In this document: piece after piece, positions 47,518-57,271 of the stretch
Numbering within the stretch: position 1 is the first letter of the stretch
How the letters are laid out: each line of letters opens with the position of its first letter
Source of the DNA: Citrifermentans bremense
Lineage (GTDB): Bacteria > Desulfobacterota > Desulfuromonadia > Geobacterales > Geobacteraceae
Reading direction: 5' to 3'
DNA: 64,000 bases
Assembly: GCF_014218275.1 (NCBI RefSeq)
Contig: NZ_AP023213.1
Location: 1,156,001 to 1,220,000, forward strand
Position numbers and translations under genes: made by a program
Notes under the pieces: generated by a model
What the model was told of the DNA's origin: nothing
The model's database searches: none
What the model saw: the letters and a program-made list of their open reading frames with translations, nothing else

Positions 47518-47643
47518 ATGGAAATCAGCAGGTTCAAGCGATTCTGTTGCATCCTGGTTGTCATCGCCGGATTGGGGGTGGTCGACTATACCCTGTCGGC
47601 AGAGCTTACGGCTACCCCGGAGAGCGCGGCGGAGCAGCAGTAG
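47518..47643 (+). CDS. Small hydrophobic protein (41 aa)
   Basis: MEISRFKRFCCILVVIAGLG, then VVDYTLSAELTATPESAAEQQ. Basic N-terminus, hydrophobic stretch ~9-22, then a possible cleavage near LSA and a short acidic tail: a single-helix membrane or secreted peptide. CTGGAGG precedes the ATG at good spacing and a promoter lies upstream. The SYLF gene follows after 124 bp, so they may be cotranscribed. Confidence 0.55.
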   Translation: MEISRFKRFCCILVVIAGLGVVDYTLSAELTATPESAAEQQ

Positions 47644-47767
47644 ATGCCGGTCCTCGACGGGGAAGGCTAAACCCGAATGCGCGTCACAACAGAAGGTAGC
47701 GCCGAGGCCGGAGCAACGGCGGGAACTGTCACCCCTATCTGCGGGATCAACCAGAGGAGGTTAGACC

Positions 47768-48463
47768 ATGAAAACCGGTAAGATCATTTCCATCGCAACG
47801 GTTGCAGCAATGCTGCTCTGCCTGTGGAGCGTCACCGCCTTCGCCAGGAACGAGGCCAAGAAGGTCCAGGAGTCCGCCGATGTGCTTACCACCATCATGA
47901 AGATCCCAGAGAAGGGGATCCCCCCGGTCCTTTTGCGTGACGCCAAGGCCATCGCCATCATCCCAGGCGTCATCAAGGGGGCCTTCGTCGTAGGCGGCAG
48001 GCACGGTACTGGCGTCCTCTCGGTGCGCAACCAGGACGACAGCTGGAGCGACCCGGTCTTCGTGAGCATCACCGGGGGGAGTATTGGTTGGCAGGTGGGA
48101 GCGACCTCCACAGACCTGATCCTGGTCTTCAAAGAGGTGAAGGACGTGGACAAACTGCTGCAGGGCAAGTTCACCCTGGGAGCGGATGCGGCGGTCGCGG
48201 CCGGTCCGGTGGGACGCAAGGCAAGTGCGGCTACCGATGTAACCTTCCAGACCGGGATCCTCTCCTACTCGCGCAGCCGCGGCCTGTTCGCCGGGGTCTC
48301 GCTGGAAGGTGCGGCGCTGCTCGTAGACGACGACGCCAACCACGCCTACTACGGCAAGAGCGAGCTGACGGCAAAGGATATTCTGGCCGGCACGGGGTTG
48401 AAAAAGGCGCCGGCGACGGTGAACCTGCAAAAGGCATTGACGAAGTATTCCACCATCAAGTAG
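47768..48463 (+). CDS. Secreted SYLF (Ysc84-type) domain protein
   Basis: 231 aa. Signal peptide MKTGKIISIATVAAMLLCLWSVTAFA, then a SYLF domain: PPVLLRDAKAIAIIPGVIKGAFVVGG, GTGVLSVRN, GSIGWQVGATSTDLILVF, SYSRSRGLFAGVSLEGA. Bacterial versions are predicted lipid-binding envelope proteins of unknown role. ATG at 47768 follows AGAGGAGG. Terminator follows. Confidence 0.92.
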   Translation: MKTGKIISIATVAAMLLCLWSVTAFARNEAKKVQESADVLTTIMKIPEKGIPPVLLRDAKAIAIIPGVIKGAFVVGGRHGTGVLSVRNQDDSWSDPVFVSITGGSIGWQVGATSTDLILVFKEVKDVDKLLQGKFTLGADAAVAAGPVGRKASAATDVTFQTGILSYSRSRGLFAGVSLEGAALLVDDDANHAYYGKSELTAKDILAGTGLKKAPATVNLQKALTKYSTIK

Positions 48464-48497
48464 CCCGCCTTTCGACGAACGACTTGCCGCAACAACC

Positions 48498-48526
48498 GGT
48501 GCCCGGGATCCGTCCCGGGCACCTTT
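48498..48526 (+). terminator. Rho-independent terminator after the SYLF gene
   Basis: Perfect 11-bp stem GGTGCCCGGGA / TCCCGGGCACC, loop TCCG, short T-tract (TTT). Confidence 0.8.
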
Positions 48527-48590
48527 CATACTCACCTGATGACGAAATTTTCAGCGGACGAAGCCTTGAGCTTCAACGGGTTAAGGTGCC

Positions 48591-49268
48591 ATGGAAGAAG
48601 CCAGGATAGTGATGGTGGTAAACGAGCCCGAGGCGAGGCAGGCCTACGAGGAGGCGCTTCGGGCCTGCGGCATCAGCTACGAGGTGGCCCAAGGCTTCAG
48701 GGAGCTGCTGCGCATGACCATCGACGGCGCCTACAACGGTCTGCTGATCGATCTGCTGACCTTGATCCGCAGCAGCAAAGAGGAAAAAACCATCGCCTAC
48801 GACTGCATCAACTTCTATCCCACGCTGCGGCTGAAATGGGACAGCAGGCTTAAGTGCATCTCTTTCAGCCCGCTGGAGCAAGGCGTCGCCCCCGGGGCCG
48901 AGGGGGCCCTGACGTATTTCATGGAGAGGCGCTGCAAATCTTTCAGCGCCAGGTCGCTGCGCCGCTTCAACAGGAAGGACCGCTACCTGAGCTTGGTCCT
49001 CACCGGAGAAAACGGCGCTGCCGCAGGGGTTAAGACCTTCACGGTCAACATCTCCCAGGGGGGAGCCTTCATCCACACCACAGATCCGCATCGAAACGGG
49101 GACCGGGTCAGCTTGACGGTCCCAGACCCGTCGGTTGGGAGCGTCGAGGCGGTGGTCTGCTGGAGCATCCCTTGGGGCGGATGCAGCAGCATCCCCGGTA
49201 TCGGGGTCATGTTCGACGGCCTCACCGATGAGCAGGGAGCGTGGCTGCAGCAAGTCAGCGCTGGCTGA
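48591..49268 (+). CDS. PilZ domain protein with receiver-like N-terminus
   Basis: 225 aa. The N-terminal ~110 residues resemble a divergent response-regulator fold (IVMVVNEPEARQAYEEALRACG, GLLIDLLTLIR) lacking the usual acidic pocket. PilZ motifs follow: RRFNRKDR and NISQGGAFIHT (NXSXXG), so it should bind cyclic di-GMP. It is followed at 168 bp by a hybrid kinase. ATG at 48591; weak ribosome site. Confidence 0.82.
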   Translation: MEEARIVMVVNEPEARQAYEEALRACGISYEVAQGFRELLRMTIDGAYNGLLIDLLTLIRSSKEEKTIAYDCINFYPTLRLKWDSRLKCISFSPLEQGVAPGAEGALTYFMERRCKSFSARSLRRFNRKDRYLSLVLTGENGAAAGVKTFTVNISQGGAFIHTTDPHRNGDRVSLTVPDPSVGSVEAVVCWSIPWGGCSSIPGIGVMFDGLTDEQGAWLQQVSAG

Positions 49269-49435
49269 CACCCTTTCCTCGCGCACTTATCCTTCAATTC
49301 CCCCATCATTAGGATTCAAGTTCCCCCGCGACACTCCGAGAAGTGATGTGTCACCGGTTTTGCCTGGATCGCTTCGGGCAGAGCTCACTTTCGACCCTGC
49401 CGCTTGCGGCAACGTCTTTAAGGGAAAAAACCCTA

Positions 49436-51877
49436 ATGCTGCGACCTTTCCGCGACCTATCAATCAGGCGAAAGCTGATCGCCATACTGCTTCTTACCAG
49501 CTCAGTGGTGCTCGCCCTGGTTTCCACCGCTTTTGTTTTCAACGAGGTAGCAGACTTTCGTAGCGGCATGCGGACCGAGCTGAGCGCGCTGGCGGAGATC
49601 GTGGGAAGCAATAGCTCCGCAGCAGTCGCTTTCAACGACCGCAAATCGGCGGCCGAGACGCTGGCTGCGCTGCGGGCCAAGCCTTACATCCTGAACGCAC
49701 TGGTCGTGCTGAAGGACCACACGGTCTTCGCTAGCTACACGGCGCCGGGCTCCAGGCTGCAGTATCTAGGCTTCGTCAACGGCTCCGGCGCGAGCGCGCG
49801 GGTGGACGGCCGGAGGTTAGGCGCGGAACTTGAGCGCTCCAGCTTCCCGCTTACCTTAGGCGACCACATCTTCGGCACCGCTCCCATCGTCCTTGACGGG
49901 CAGCAGCTGGGAACAGTGGTGATCCAGTCCGACTGCACCGAATTGAACCACCGCCTGGGGCGGTTCTTCCTCTTGCTGGCAGGCGTGCTGCTGGGTGCGC
50001 TTTCCCTGGGATACTTCCTCGCCACCAGGCTGCAACGCATCATCTCCGAGCCGATCTCGCACCTGGTGCAGGTCATGAAAGCGGTCTCCAGTGACAAGAA
50101 CTACAACCTGAGGGCGCGAAAGCAGGGAGATGATGAACTGGGGACGCTGATCGACGGCTTCAATGAGATGCTTGTGCAGATCCAGGACCGCGACGGGAAG
50201 CTGGAGGCGCACCGGATTGAACTCGAGGAGGTGGTGCAAAGGCGTACCCGCGAACTGTCGGCGGCCAACCGTGAGTTGAGCCAGACTGTCGCCGAACTGC
50301 GTGTCGCCAAGGAAGCTGCCGAGGCTGCGAACCTCGCCAAGTCGCAGTTCCTGGCGAACATGAGCCACGAGATCCGTACCCCGATGAACGGCGTCCTGGG
50401 AATGGTGAACGTGCTGCTGGACAGCGGGCTTGACGGCGAACAGCGCTGCTTCGCCGAGGCCGTCCGCAATTCCGGGGCGTCGCTTTTGTGCATCATCAAC
50501 GATATCCTCGACTTCTCGAAGATCGAGGCAGGGCGCATGCAGCTGGACCCGGCGCCGATGGACCTGCACGTCATGATGCAGGAGGTGCTGGAGATGTTCG
50601 CCGCCGGCGCCGGCAGCAAGGGGGTGGCGACGAAATGCCAGATCGCCTCCGGCGTGCCGCGCTACGTCGAAGCGGACCTGGTGAGGCTGCGTCAGATCGT
50701 GGTGAACCTGGTGGGGAACGCGGTGAAGTTCACCAGCCGCGGAGAGGTGCTGCTACGCGCCTTTGCGCTGGAAGAGCAGGGGGAGGAGCGGGTGCTCCGC
50801 TTCGAGGTAGTGGACACCGGGATAGGCATCCGCCCAGAGGCCCAGGCGCACATCTTCGACAGTTTCACCCAGGCTGATTACTCCGCGACCCGCTCTTTCG
50901 GCGGCACCGGTCTGGGACTCGCCATCGCGCGGCAACTGGCCGAGCTCATGAGGGGGGAGCTCGGCGTGGTGAGCGAGTTCGGAATCGGTTCCACCTTCTG
51001 GTTCACGGTCCGGCTCAAGGTGCTCGCCGAACTGCCGGAGGGGGTGGCGCCCTCCGGGCAGCGCACGATGCCGCAGGGGGAAGTGCGCTTTGCCGCGCAG
51101 ATCCTGGTGGCGGAGGACAACCCGGTGAACCAGGACGTGGTGCGGCACATGCTCGGCAGGCTGGGGTGCACGGTGCAGTCAGTCGACAACGGCGCAGAGG
51201 CCCTGAGCGGGGTGCGCCGGGGGGGCTTCGACCTGGTGTTCATGGACTGCCAGATGCCCAAAATGGACGGGTTTGCCGCCACCAGAGGCATACGGGAGTG
51301 GGAGACAGGGGAAGGGGGGCACGTCCCGATTGTGGCCCTTACCGCCAACGCCATGACCGGCGACCGGGAGATCTGCCTCGCGGCAGGAATGGATGATTAC
51401 CTGAGCAAGCCGTTTGCGGCCGAGCAGCTTTGCGCCGTCCTGCAGCGTTGGCTGCCGGGTAGGGTGGTCCAGCCTGACGCCGCAGCCACGGCCGATGAGG
51501 CCGCTTTGCCCGCGGAATCCGTACAGGCTTCGGCCGTGGACGAGCCGCCGGTGTTCGACCGGGCCGGCCTTTTGTACCGGCTGGGGGACCCCGGGTTCCT
51601 CGACATCTTCGTGGAGAAGTACCTGGCGAGCACTGAGCTGTTGCTGGGGCTGTTGCAGCAGGCGATCGCGAATGGGGATCGTGACGCTATGCACCTGCAG
51701 TCCCACAGCATCAAGGGGGCCGCGGCCAGCATAGGCGCCGAAGTGATGCGGGGCATCGCGTACGAGATGGAAAAGAAGGCGGCGCAGCAGGAAGACGTAG
51801 AAGGGATGGAGAGACTTTACGGCAATCTCGAAGAGGCGTTCGCCGAGTTCAGGAGGGAGGCGGCGCAGCCTCAGTGA
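49436..51877 (+). CDS. Hybrid sensor histidine kinase with receiver and Hpt domains
   Basis: 813 aa from ATG at 49436 ([14 protein letters not shown]). Membrane helix ~12-34, periplasmic sensor ~35-150 ([21 protein letters not shown]8-like), second helix ~165-185, HAMP, coiled coil, HisKA with His311 ([11 protein letters not shown]), HATPase ([32 protein letters not shown]), receiver with Asp604 ([12 protein letters not shown]) and Hpt with His757 ([14 protein letters not shown]). A full phosphorelay in one chain; the final response regulator is not adjacent. An in-frame start at 49343 adds 31 residues before the basic/hydrophobic start. Its last 29 bp overlap murB on the opposite strand. Confidence 0.93.
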   Translation: MLRPFRDLSIRRKLIAILLLTSSVVLALVSTAFVFNEVADFRSGMRTELSALAEIVGSNSSAAVAFNDRKSAAETLAALRAKPYILNALVVLKDHTVFASYTAPGSRLQYLGFVNGSGASARVDGRRLGAELERSSFPLTLGDHIFGTAPIVLDGQQLGTVVIQSDCTELNHRLGRFFLLLAGVLLGALSLGYFLATRLQRIISEPISHLVQVMKAVSSDKNYNLRARKQGDDELGTLIDGFNEMLVQIQDRDGKLEAHRIELEEVVQRRTRELSAANRELSQTVAELRVAKEAAEAANLAKSQFLANMSHEIRTPMNGVLGMVNVLLDSGLDGEQRCFAEAVRNSGASLLCIINDILDFSKIEAGRMQLDPAPMDLHVMMQEVLEMFAAGAGSKGVATKCQIASGVPRYVEADLVRLRQIVVNLVGNAVKFTSRGEVLLRAFALEEQGEERVLRFEVVDTGIGIRPEAQAHIFDSFTQADYSATRSFGGTGLGLAIARQLAELMRGELGVVSEFGIGSTFWFTVRLKVLAELPEGVAPSGQRTMPQGEVRFAAQILVAEDNPVNQDVVRHMLGRLGCTVQSVDNGAEALSGVRRGGFDLVFMDCQMPKMDGFAATRGIREWETGEGGHVPIVALTANAMTGDREICLAAGMDDYLSKPFAAEQLCAVLQRWLPGRVVQPDAAATADEAALPAESVQASAVDEPPVFDRAGLLYRLGDPGFLDIFVEKYLASTELLLGLLQQAIANGDRDAMHLQSHSIKGAAASIGAEVMRGIAYEMEKKAAQQEDVEGMERLYGNLEEAFAEFRREAAQPQ

Positions 51878-52832
51878 AGCCTATGCAGCTCACCTCCTCT
51901 TCTAACTGCACCCCGAGGGACGCCAGCACCCGGGCTTTCACCATCCCGGCGAGGCTGACGATCTCCTTGGCGCTGGCGTTGCCGGTATTGATCAGGTAAT
52001 TGGCGTGTCTGGGGCTGACCATGGCTCCCCCGACCCTGAGGCTGCGCAGCCTGGCCTGGTCGATGAGCCATCCGGCGGGGATCCTGCCGTCCCTGCAGCG
52101 GGTCCCCTGCTCGGTTTCGAACCTGCGGATCAGCTCCGGGTCGCCTACCACTGGATTCATGAAAAAAGAGCCCGCGCTTAAGTCGCATTGCAGCTGGCGG
52201 GCCTGACGTTTCCTCACCGTTTCCTCCCCCCGGCGCAGGATCTCCTCTGGGTCCCCCGGCTCAAGGAGCATGCCTGCCGCCACCACCACCAGCCCGTGCT
52301 CCCTCTTGAACCGGCTGTTGCGGTACTGGAACTGGCAGGCGTCGCGGGTAAGCGTGACCAGCTCCAGGGTGTCCGCCCTGAGCGCGTGGACCGTCTCGAT
52401 GACGTCGCCGATGCAGCTGCCATAGGCGCCGGCGTTGCCGCGCACCGCCCCGCCGAAAAGACCCGGAATCCCCGCCAGCCGCTCTATTCCTCCCAGCCCC
52501 CAGTGTGCTGCATGCTCTACGACAGCCATGAGGTCGACCCCCGCCTGCGCCTCGATCCGGCGCCCCTCGACCCTGATCCCCTTCAGTAGCAACCTGATCG
52601 CGATGCCGTCGAACCCGCGATCGCTCACCAGCAGGTTCGAGCCCCCGCCGACGATGAGGAAGGGGACCTCCTCCCGCCGGGCGAAGGAAAGCGCCTGCTT
52701 CAGCTGCTCCAGCGTGCGGACCGTGGTGAATAAGCGGGCCGGGCCGCCGACCTGGAACGAGGTGAAGGGGGCGAGGGAGACGTCCCGCGACAGCTCGATC
52801 GTATCGTTGTCTTTTCCTTGGTCTGTGAACAT
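51849..52832 (-). CDS. murB: UDP-N-acetylenolpyruvoylglucosamine reductase
   Basis: 327 aa from ATG 52832. FAD/substrate motifs: [65 protein letters not shown] (general-acid serine) and GWLIDQARL; type without the large insertion. Makes UDP-MurNAc for peptidoglycan. Usually in the dcw cluster, here downstream of namZ on the same strand and tail-to-tail with the hybrid kinase. The frame remains open to a TTG at 52862; the true start is not certain. Confidence 0.94.
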   Translation of the reverse strand: MFTDQGKDNDTIELSRDVSLAPFTSFQVGGPARLFTTVRTLEQLKQALSFARREEVPFLIVGGGSNLLVSDRGFDGIAIRLLLKGIRVEGRRIEAQAGVDLMAVVEHAAHWGLGGIERLAGIPGLFGGAVRGNAGAYGSCIGDVIETVHALRADTLELVTLTRDACQFQYRNSRFKREHGLVVVAAGMLLEPGDPEEILRRGEETVRKRQARQLQCDLSAGSFFMNPVVGDPELIRRFETEQGTRCRDGRIPAGWLIDQARLRSLRVGGAMVSPRHANYLINTGNASAKEIVSLAGMVKARVLASLGVQLEEEVSCIGFTEAAPPPS

Positions 52833-52931
52833 GGCCCATATGATACAACAGTTGGCGCCCAAGCCAATGAGAGTGATGTTTTCTGCTCAAGCTGTGGCGC
52901 GCGGCGTTAAGAGCTGCAGCGAAGTGTCCTG

Positions 52932-54185
52932 TCACTCGCCGTACAGCAGGTACCCCTCGCGCAGCGCCAGGAACCGGGAAAGCTCGGCGTTCCAGCTCGC
53001 CGCGATCGCTTGAGCGCTCTCTCCCCGCTCCACCGCCTTGCGCAACTCCGCGGAACCCGCCATGTCGTCGAACCCGCCCCTGAAAAAGGAAGGGCGCACG
53101 GGCTCAGGCACCAGGGCGTGCAGTGCACTCAGGACCGCGACCCCGGTCTCCACCGGCGACACCTTGCGGTAGTCGGTGATGTCGATCCTCACCCCGCCCA
53201 CCTCGCGGTCACGGTACTTGGGAGCGCTCGACACGCCAGGCATCCTCAACGGCGTGAACTGCACCGGCTCGAAGTGGACACCGCGCAGCTGTTCGGAGTT
53301 CAGCCGGGCCGCCAGCGCCAGGGGATCGATCCCGGGCCATCCCGCCAGCTGAAAAGGGATGGTGCTGCCGCGCCCCTCCGACGCGCTGGTCCCCTCCAAA
53401 AGACCCGTTCCCGGATAAAGGAGCACCGACTCGAAAGAGGCGAGGTTGGGGCTTGTGGCTACCCACAAAAGGCCGGTGTCGGGCCAGCGCATGGAGCGCT
53501 GCCATCCCTGCATCCGCACCACTTTCAGGTCCAGTTGCGTCAGCCCCGGGAGCATCGCCTCCCCCTTGATCATCCCGGCCAACTCGCCGACGGTCATGCC
53601 GTGGGCTATCGGGACCGGGTAGAGGGAGGTGAAGCTCGCAGGAAGCCCGTCTCTTACGAAGCCGCCGACGTATTCCCCTCCCAGCGGGTTGGGGCGGTCC
53701 AGCACCATGAAGGGTATCCCCTCCCGCGCGGCGGCCTGCATGGCAAGCCCCATGGTGGAGATGTAGGTATAGAAGCGCACCCCGGCGTCCTGGATGTCGA
53801 AGACGACCAGATCGATCCCCTTGAGGTCCTCCGGGCGGGGCTGCTTCACCGCTCCGTAGAGGCTTATCACCGGCACGCCGCCGCTGGTGTCGTCAGCCAG
53901 CTGCACCCCGTCCTCGGCGGTCCCTTTCAGGCCGTGCTCGGGGGTGAAGATCACCGTTGGCATGATCCCCTTCTTTTTCATAAGGTCCAGCAGGTGGACT
54001 TCCCCGACCAAGGCGGAGTGGTTGGTCACCAGGGCGAAGTTCTTACCCTTTAGCGGCAGGAAGTCCTGCTCGCTTAGGACCTCCGCCCCGGTTTTCACCA
54101 GGGCTCCATTTGAGGGGGCGGGGAAGATGAGGATCAGCATCAGGGATAGGGACAACAGGTAGGGCAAAACGCGAAACAGTCGCAA
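52932..54185 (-). CDS. namZ: Exo-beta-N-acetylmuramidase NamZ-type protein (DUF1343)
   Basis: 417 aa. Signal peptide MRLFRVLPYLLSLSLMLILIFPAPSNG. DUF1343/NamZ motifs: GKNFALVTNHSAL, TPEHGLKGTAEDG, DLVVFDIQDAGVRFYTYISTM, LDRPNPLGG and FVSLGRGT-like EGTSASEGRGSTIPFQ. Removes terminal MurNAc from peptidoglycan fragments in related bacteria. About 100 bp before murB on the same strand, possibly one transcript joining wall recycling and synthesis. Confidence 0.9.
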   Translation of the reverse strand: MRLFRVLPYLLSLSLMLILIFPAPSNGALVKTGAEVLSEQDFLPLKGKNFALVTNHSALVGEVHLLDLMKKKGIMPTVIFTPEHGLKGTAEDGVQLADDTSGGVPVISLYGAVKQPRPEDLKGIDLVVFDIQDAGVRFYTYISTMGLAMQAAAREGIPFMVLDRPNPLGGEYVGGFVRDGLPASFTSLYPVPIAHGMTVGELAGMIKGEAMLPGLTQLDLKVVRMQGWQRSMRWPDTGLLWVATSPNLASFESVLLYPGTGLLEGTSASEGRGSTIPFQLAGWPGIDPLALAARLNSEQLRGVHFEPVQFTPLRMPGVSSAPKYRDREVGGVRIDITDYRKVSPVETGVAVLSALHALVPEPVRPSFFRGGFDDMAGSAELRKAVERGESAQAIAASWNAELSRFLALREGYLLYGE

Positions 54186-54283
54186 CTATAGGTACCGCCT
54201 TTATTGTGATTGGAACCGGCTCGACGCTGATCTTTCAGCAGAGCCTTCCTGGGTTTGGTATCGGCTCGGAAACGAAATACTGA

Positions 54284-54373
54284 AGCGGGAAGTACTGCGG
54301 GGTCTGCCACGACAAGGTAGCCTTCCCCCAGCCCGATTGCAAGCGCTGCCACGCGAAACCGGTCGGGGCCTAA
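54284..54373 (+). pseudogene. Remnant of a multiheme cytochrome c gene (C-terminal fragment)
   Basis: After an in-frame TGA (54281-54283) the frame reads SGKYCGVCHDKVAFPQPDC, then KRCHAKPVGA and a TAA stop. It holds two CXXCH sites (CGVCH, CKRCH) and matches the end of the c7-type cytochrome at 54703 (GSFCGVCHMLVAFP). No start codon or ribosome site, and the upstream frame is interrupted, so it appears to be a decayed gene end between namZ and the next gene. Confidence 0.6.
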
Positions 54374-54377
54374 AACG

Positions 54378-54680
54378 ATGAGCGCCCTGAGAACAAGAGT
54401 AACGGCCCTGTCGGCCCTGCTGCTCCTGGCCCTCTCCCTGCCGGCCAATGGGGAGTCGTGGCAGGAGACCTTCGATAAGACCTGCTCCAGGAGCAACGAA
54501 GCGATGACCCTCTCGGTCGAGGAGCTGCATGCCCTGGTGGAGAGCTGCAACGCACTGGAAAAGGTGATCGAGAAGCAGGAGCCGTCGGTGCGCAAGGTTT
54601 ACCTGAAACGGCTGCAGCTTTGCAAGAACCTGTACGCCTACATGCTGGAATACAGGCAAAACGGAGAAGCGGGGAAATGA
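54378..54680 (+). CDS. Small secreted helical protein, cytochrome-neighbour
   Basis: 100 aa. Signal peptide MSALRTRVTALSALLLLALSLPANGES, then three helices with three cysteines (TCSRSNEAM, VESCNALEKV, LQLCKNLYAYML). Starts 4 bp after the stop of a cytochrome remnant and lies 22 bp before the hexaheme cytochrome gene. No family recognised; context suggests an accessory periplasmic protein of the cytochrome unit. Confidence 0.65.
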   Translation: MSALRTRVTALSALLLLALSLPANGESWQETFDKTCSRSNEAMTLSVEELHALVESCNALEKVIEKQEPSVRKVYLKRLQLCKNLYAYMLEYRQNGEAGK

Positions 54681-54702
54681 TCCGAGAGGCGGGGGGGGAT
54701 AG

Positions 54703-55538
54703 ATGACCCGGTTGCTGGAAAAGGTCAAGGGAGTACTGAAATGGGGCACGGCGCCGATTTTGATCGTGCTATCGGTCTACTCCGGCGGCTTTGCCATGGA
54801 CCGCGCTCTGAATTGGGCAAGGTGCTGAAGACCATTCCCCCCAACGGGCCCTTCTGGAAGTACGGCAACGTCACCATGCGGATCAGGTCGAAAGAGGCGG
54901 GGATGGACCCGGTCGTCTTCCCTCACTGGAGCCACCGGGCCCGTTATACCTGCCGGGTTTGCCACCAGGAACTCGGCTTCGGGATGCGGCGCGGCGATTC
55001 CGGCATCACCAGGGGCCAGTACCTCTCAGGCAAGTTCTGCGGCGCATGCCATAACGGCATAACGGCCTTCACGGTGCAGGCGGGGCCTGGCGCGCAGTGC
55101 GGCAGGTGCCACATGAAAAATCCGCAGCAGTTGGAGGCGCTCTTCGACGAGTTCTCCCAAAGCCTTCCCATGGCCGGCTTCGGCAACGGGATAGACTGGG
55201 CCGCGGCCCTGAACGAAGGGCTGATAACCCCTGCGAACTCGCTGAAAGGGTCCGTAGTGGTGCTTCCCTTCCCGGAAAAGCTGAAAGCTCCCCTGAAGCT
55301 TGGGACTGCCTCGCCGCGCAGCGACGTCAGCTTCTCCCACGAAGAGCACTTCGCCGAACTGGACTGCTCCAGCTGCCATCCCGACATCTTCAACATCAAG
55401 AAAAAGTCCACGGAAGCCTTCACCATGGACAGCAACATTTACGGGAGTTTTTGCGGCGTCTGCCACATGCTGGTCGCCTTCCCCATGAACGACTGCAGGC
55501 GCTGTCACAAGGGGATGAACAACAACTCCTCTTACTGA
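54703..55538 (+). CDS. Secreted hexaheme c-type cytochrome with apparent one-base frameshift
   Basis: Six CXXCH sites in two c7-like triheme halves: CRVCH, CGACH, CGRCH and CSSCH, CGVCH, CRRCH. The open heme frame only reaches back to an internal ATG at 54741, which has no signal peptide. A signal sequence (MTRLLEKVKGVLKWGTAPILIVL, ending SGGFA) starts at ATG 54703 behind a G-rich ribosome site but in another frame and stops at 54828. One extra base near 54810/54811 (CTG|AA) would join them as DRALELGKVLKT. So either a true frameshift mutation, a sequencing error or recoding. Likely periplasmic electron carrier if functional. Confidence 0.7.
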
Positions 55539-55550
55539 TCGAAGGCCCGC

Positions 55551-56762
55551 CTAATCCCTGCACCCCACCCAAGTCGCCTGCCTGTCGAACGACGTCCAGG
55601 AACCGCAACGCTCCAGGTTCAACACCGCGTACCGGTCCAGCCCCAGGCAAAGCGCGGCATAGATGCGCGCCGCCGCCAGCACCTCGGCGAAGTCGACCTG
55701 TTCTTCGGGGGTGTGCGATATCTCCAAAGCGCCCGGCCCAAGGATCAGCGGGCGGCAGCCGGCAGCGTAGAAGAGGTTGCCGTCGGAGTGCGAGCGGAAG
55801 GAGTCGAACTTCAAGGTGCGCCCAAGCCTCGGGTACACCTGCTCCAGGATGCAGGCGAGAGCGTTGTCGGTGCCGAGGTTGTAGCCGGCCGAGGCGAAAT
55901 TGAAGGCGACGTTGAGGTCGAGCCCCGGTATGTACTGACCAGCGCTGGAGACGATGCGGCGTATCCCCTGCTGCACGGACTCAGGGTCGAGCTCGGGCGG
56001 CAGATGCAGGTCGATCCAGGATTCGCATCGGTCCGGGACCACGAACCCCTTCTGCGAAGAGTGCATCTCGCGGATGGAGTAGACGATGTTCCCCTGCTCC
56101 CGGTTGAAGAGCGGGTCCTTGCTTAGGTGCAGCAGGACCCTCAGCATGGACTCCACGGCGTTGTGACCCAATTCGGGGAGCGACGAGTGGCTCCTCACCC
56201 CGTGGGTGACGAATCCGGCCTCCAGGTAGCCGTAGTGGGCGAAGCAGGCGGATAGGCCGGTCGGCTCCCCGATTACCGCCCAGGCGGGGCTGCAGCTTTT
56301 CAGGAAGACGGCGCTGCCGTCGCCGTTTTCCTCCTCTCCCACGACGAGGAGCAGCCCGACGCTCGGGCGCCGGCCGGGCTTTAGCGCCTGCGCCATGGCG
56401 AGCCACGCCTCGATCATGGCGGCGCACCCCCCCTTCATGTCGGCGCTCCCAAGCCCCCCGATCAGGTCCCCTTCCTCTTTGGCCCCGAACTCCTCCAGGT
56501 CCCACGCCGGGACCGTGTCCACGTGCCCCACGAGGTAGAGCAGCGGCTCGTCCTCGCCCATGGTCACCCGCAGGTTGTAGCGCTCCTCCTCCACCTCCTG
56601 CCGCTCCACGTAGAAGCCGGCCGACGACAGGAGGTCCTCGAGGTAGAGCTGTATGTCCTCTTCCTTCCCCGATGGGGAGTAGACGTCCAGCATCTCCAAA
56701 AGGTTTCGCCGCAGCCTTGCCGCATCAACGGCGGCGAAGACCTCTTCCAGGCGCGCGGTCAT
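55551..56762 (-). CDS. M20 family metallopeptidase (ArgE/DapE-like)
   Basis: 403 aa. M20 metal-site motifs: LVGHVDTVP, GLGSADMKGGCAAMI, VVGEEENGDGS, VIGEPTGL and a late SFRSHSDGNLFYAAG with HTPEEQ. Probably hydrolyses an N-acyl amino acid or peptide; the exact substrate is not clear from sequence. Its start overlaps the GNAT stop by 4 bp, so the two enzymes are coupled. Confidence 0.9.
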   Translation of the reverse strand: MTARLEEVFAAVDAARLRRNLLEMLDVYSPSGKEEDIQLYLEDLLSSAGFYVERQEVEEERYNLRVTMGEDEPLLYLVGHVDTVPAWDLEEFGAKEEGDLIGGLGSADMKGGCAAMIEAWLAMAQALKPGRRPSVGLLLVVGEEENGDGSAVFLKSCSPAWAVIGEPTGLSACFAHYGYLEAGFVTHGVRSHSSLPELGHNAVESMLRVLLHLSKDPLFNREQGNIVYSIREMHSSQKGFVVPDRCESWIDLHLPPELDPESVQQGIRRIVSSAGQYIPGLDLNVAFNFASAGYNLGTDNALACILEQVYPRLGRTLKFDSFRSHSDGNLFYAAGCRPLILGPGALEISHTPEEQVDFAEVLAAARIYAALCLGLDRYAVLNLERCGSWTSFDRQATWVGCRD

Positions 56763-57271
56763 GGTTTTTTCACCGGTTTCTTCTTCGCCCGCTTGGACAT
56801 GTTCAGGGTCATGTACACGTGCTCCTGTATGTTGTCGAAGCCGTGCTTTTGGAAGAACTTGATCGCCGGCTTGTTGTCTGCCGAGGTGTCGATGATGATC
56901 ATGCGCACCCCCTGTTCCTTGAAGCGCCGCTTCAGCTCCTTGAAAAGCCTTTCGCCGACGTGCATTTTCTGCAGGTCGCGCCTCACCCCGAGCCAGACGA
57001 GGTAGCCGTACTTCCAGGGGGAGCCGTGCTTTTTCACCGTGGTCCCCAGGGCAAACCCCAGTATGCGCTCCTCGTGCTCCGCCACGATGCAGAGCTCGCT
57101 GTCGCTGTTAAAGAGCGTGGTGATCTCGTACTCGTCCCAGGTTCTGTAGAGGCTTTGTGAATACTCGGCGGTGAAGAGTTCTTCGCCGATGTGAAACACC
57201 TCCGGCAGGTCGTCTATCATCATCTCCCTGATACGTGGAGTCTCTTCGTCGTGCTGGTTTTGTGGCAGCAT
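56759..57271 (-). CDS. GNAT family N-acetyltransferase
   Basis: 170 aa from ATG 57271 (MLPQNQHDEETPRIREMMIDDL). GNAT fold: IREMMIDDLPEVFHIGEE, acetyl-CoA motif GVRRDLQKMHVGERLFKEL and ADNKPAIKFFQKHGF. Similar in layout to ribosomal or small-molecule acetyltransferases. GAGGT precedes the ATG; TATAAT on the minus strand (57314-57309) fits as its -10, so a longer open frame upstream is not translated. Followed directly by the M20 peptidase gene. Confidence 0.85.
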   Translation of the reverse strand: MLPQNQHDEETPRIREMMIDDLPEVFHIGEELFTAEYSQSLYRTWDEYEITTLFNSDSELCIVAEHEERILGFALGTTVKKHGSPWKYGYLVWLGVRRDLQKMHVGERLFKELKRRFKEQGVRMIIIDTSADNKPAIKFFQKHGFDNIQEHVYMTLNMSKRAKKKPVKKP

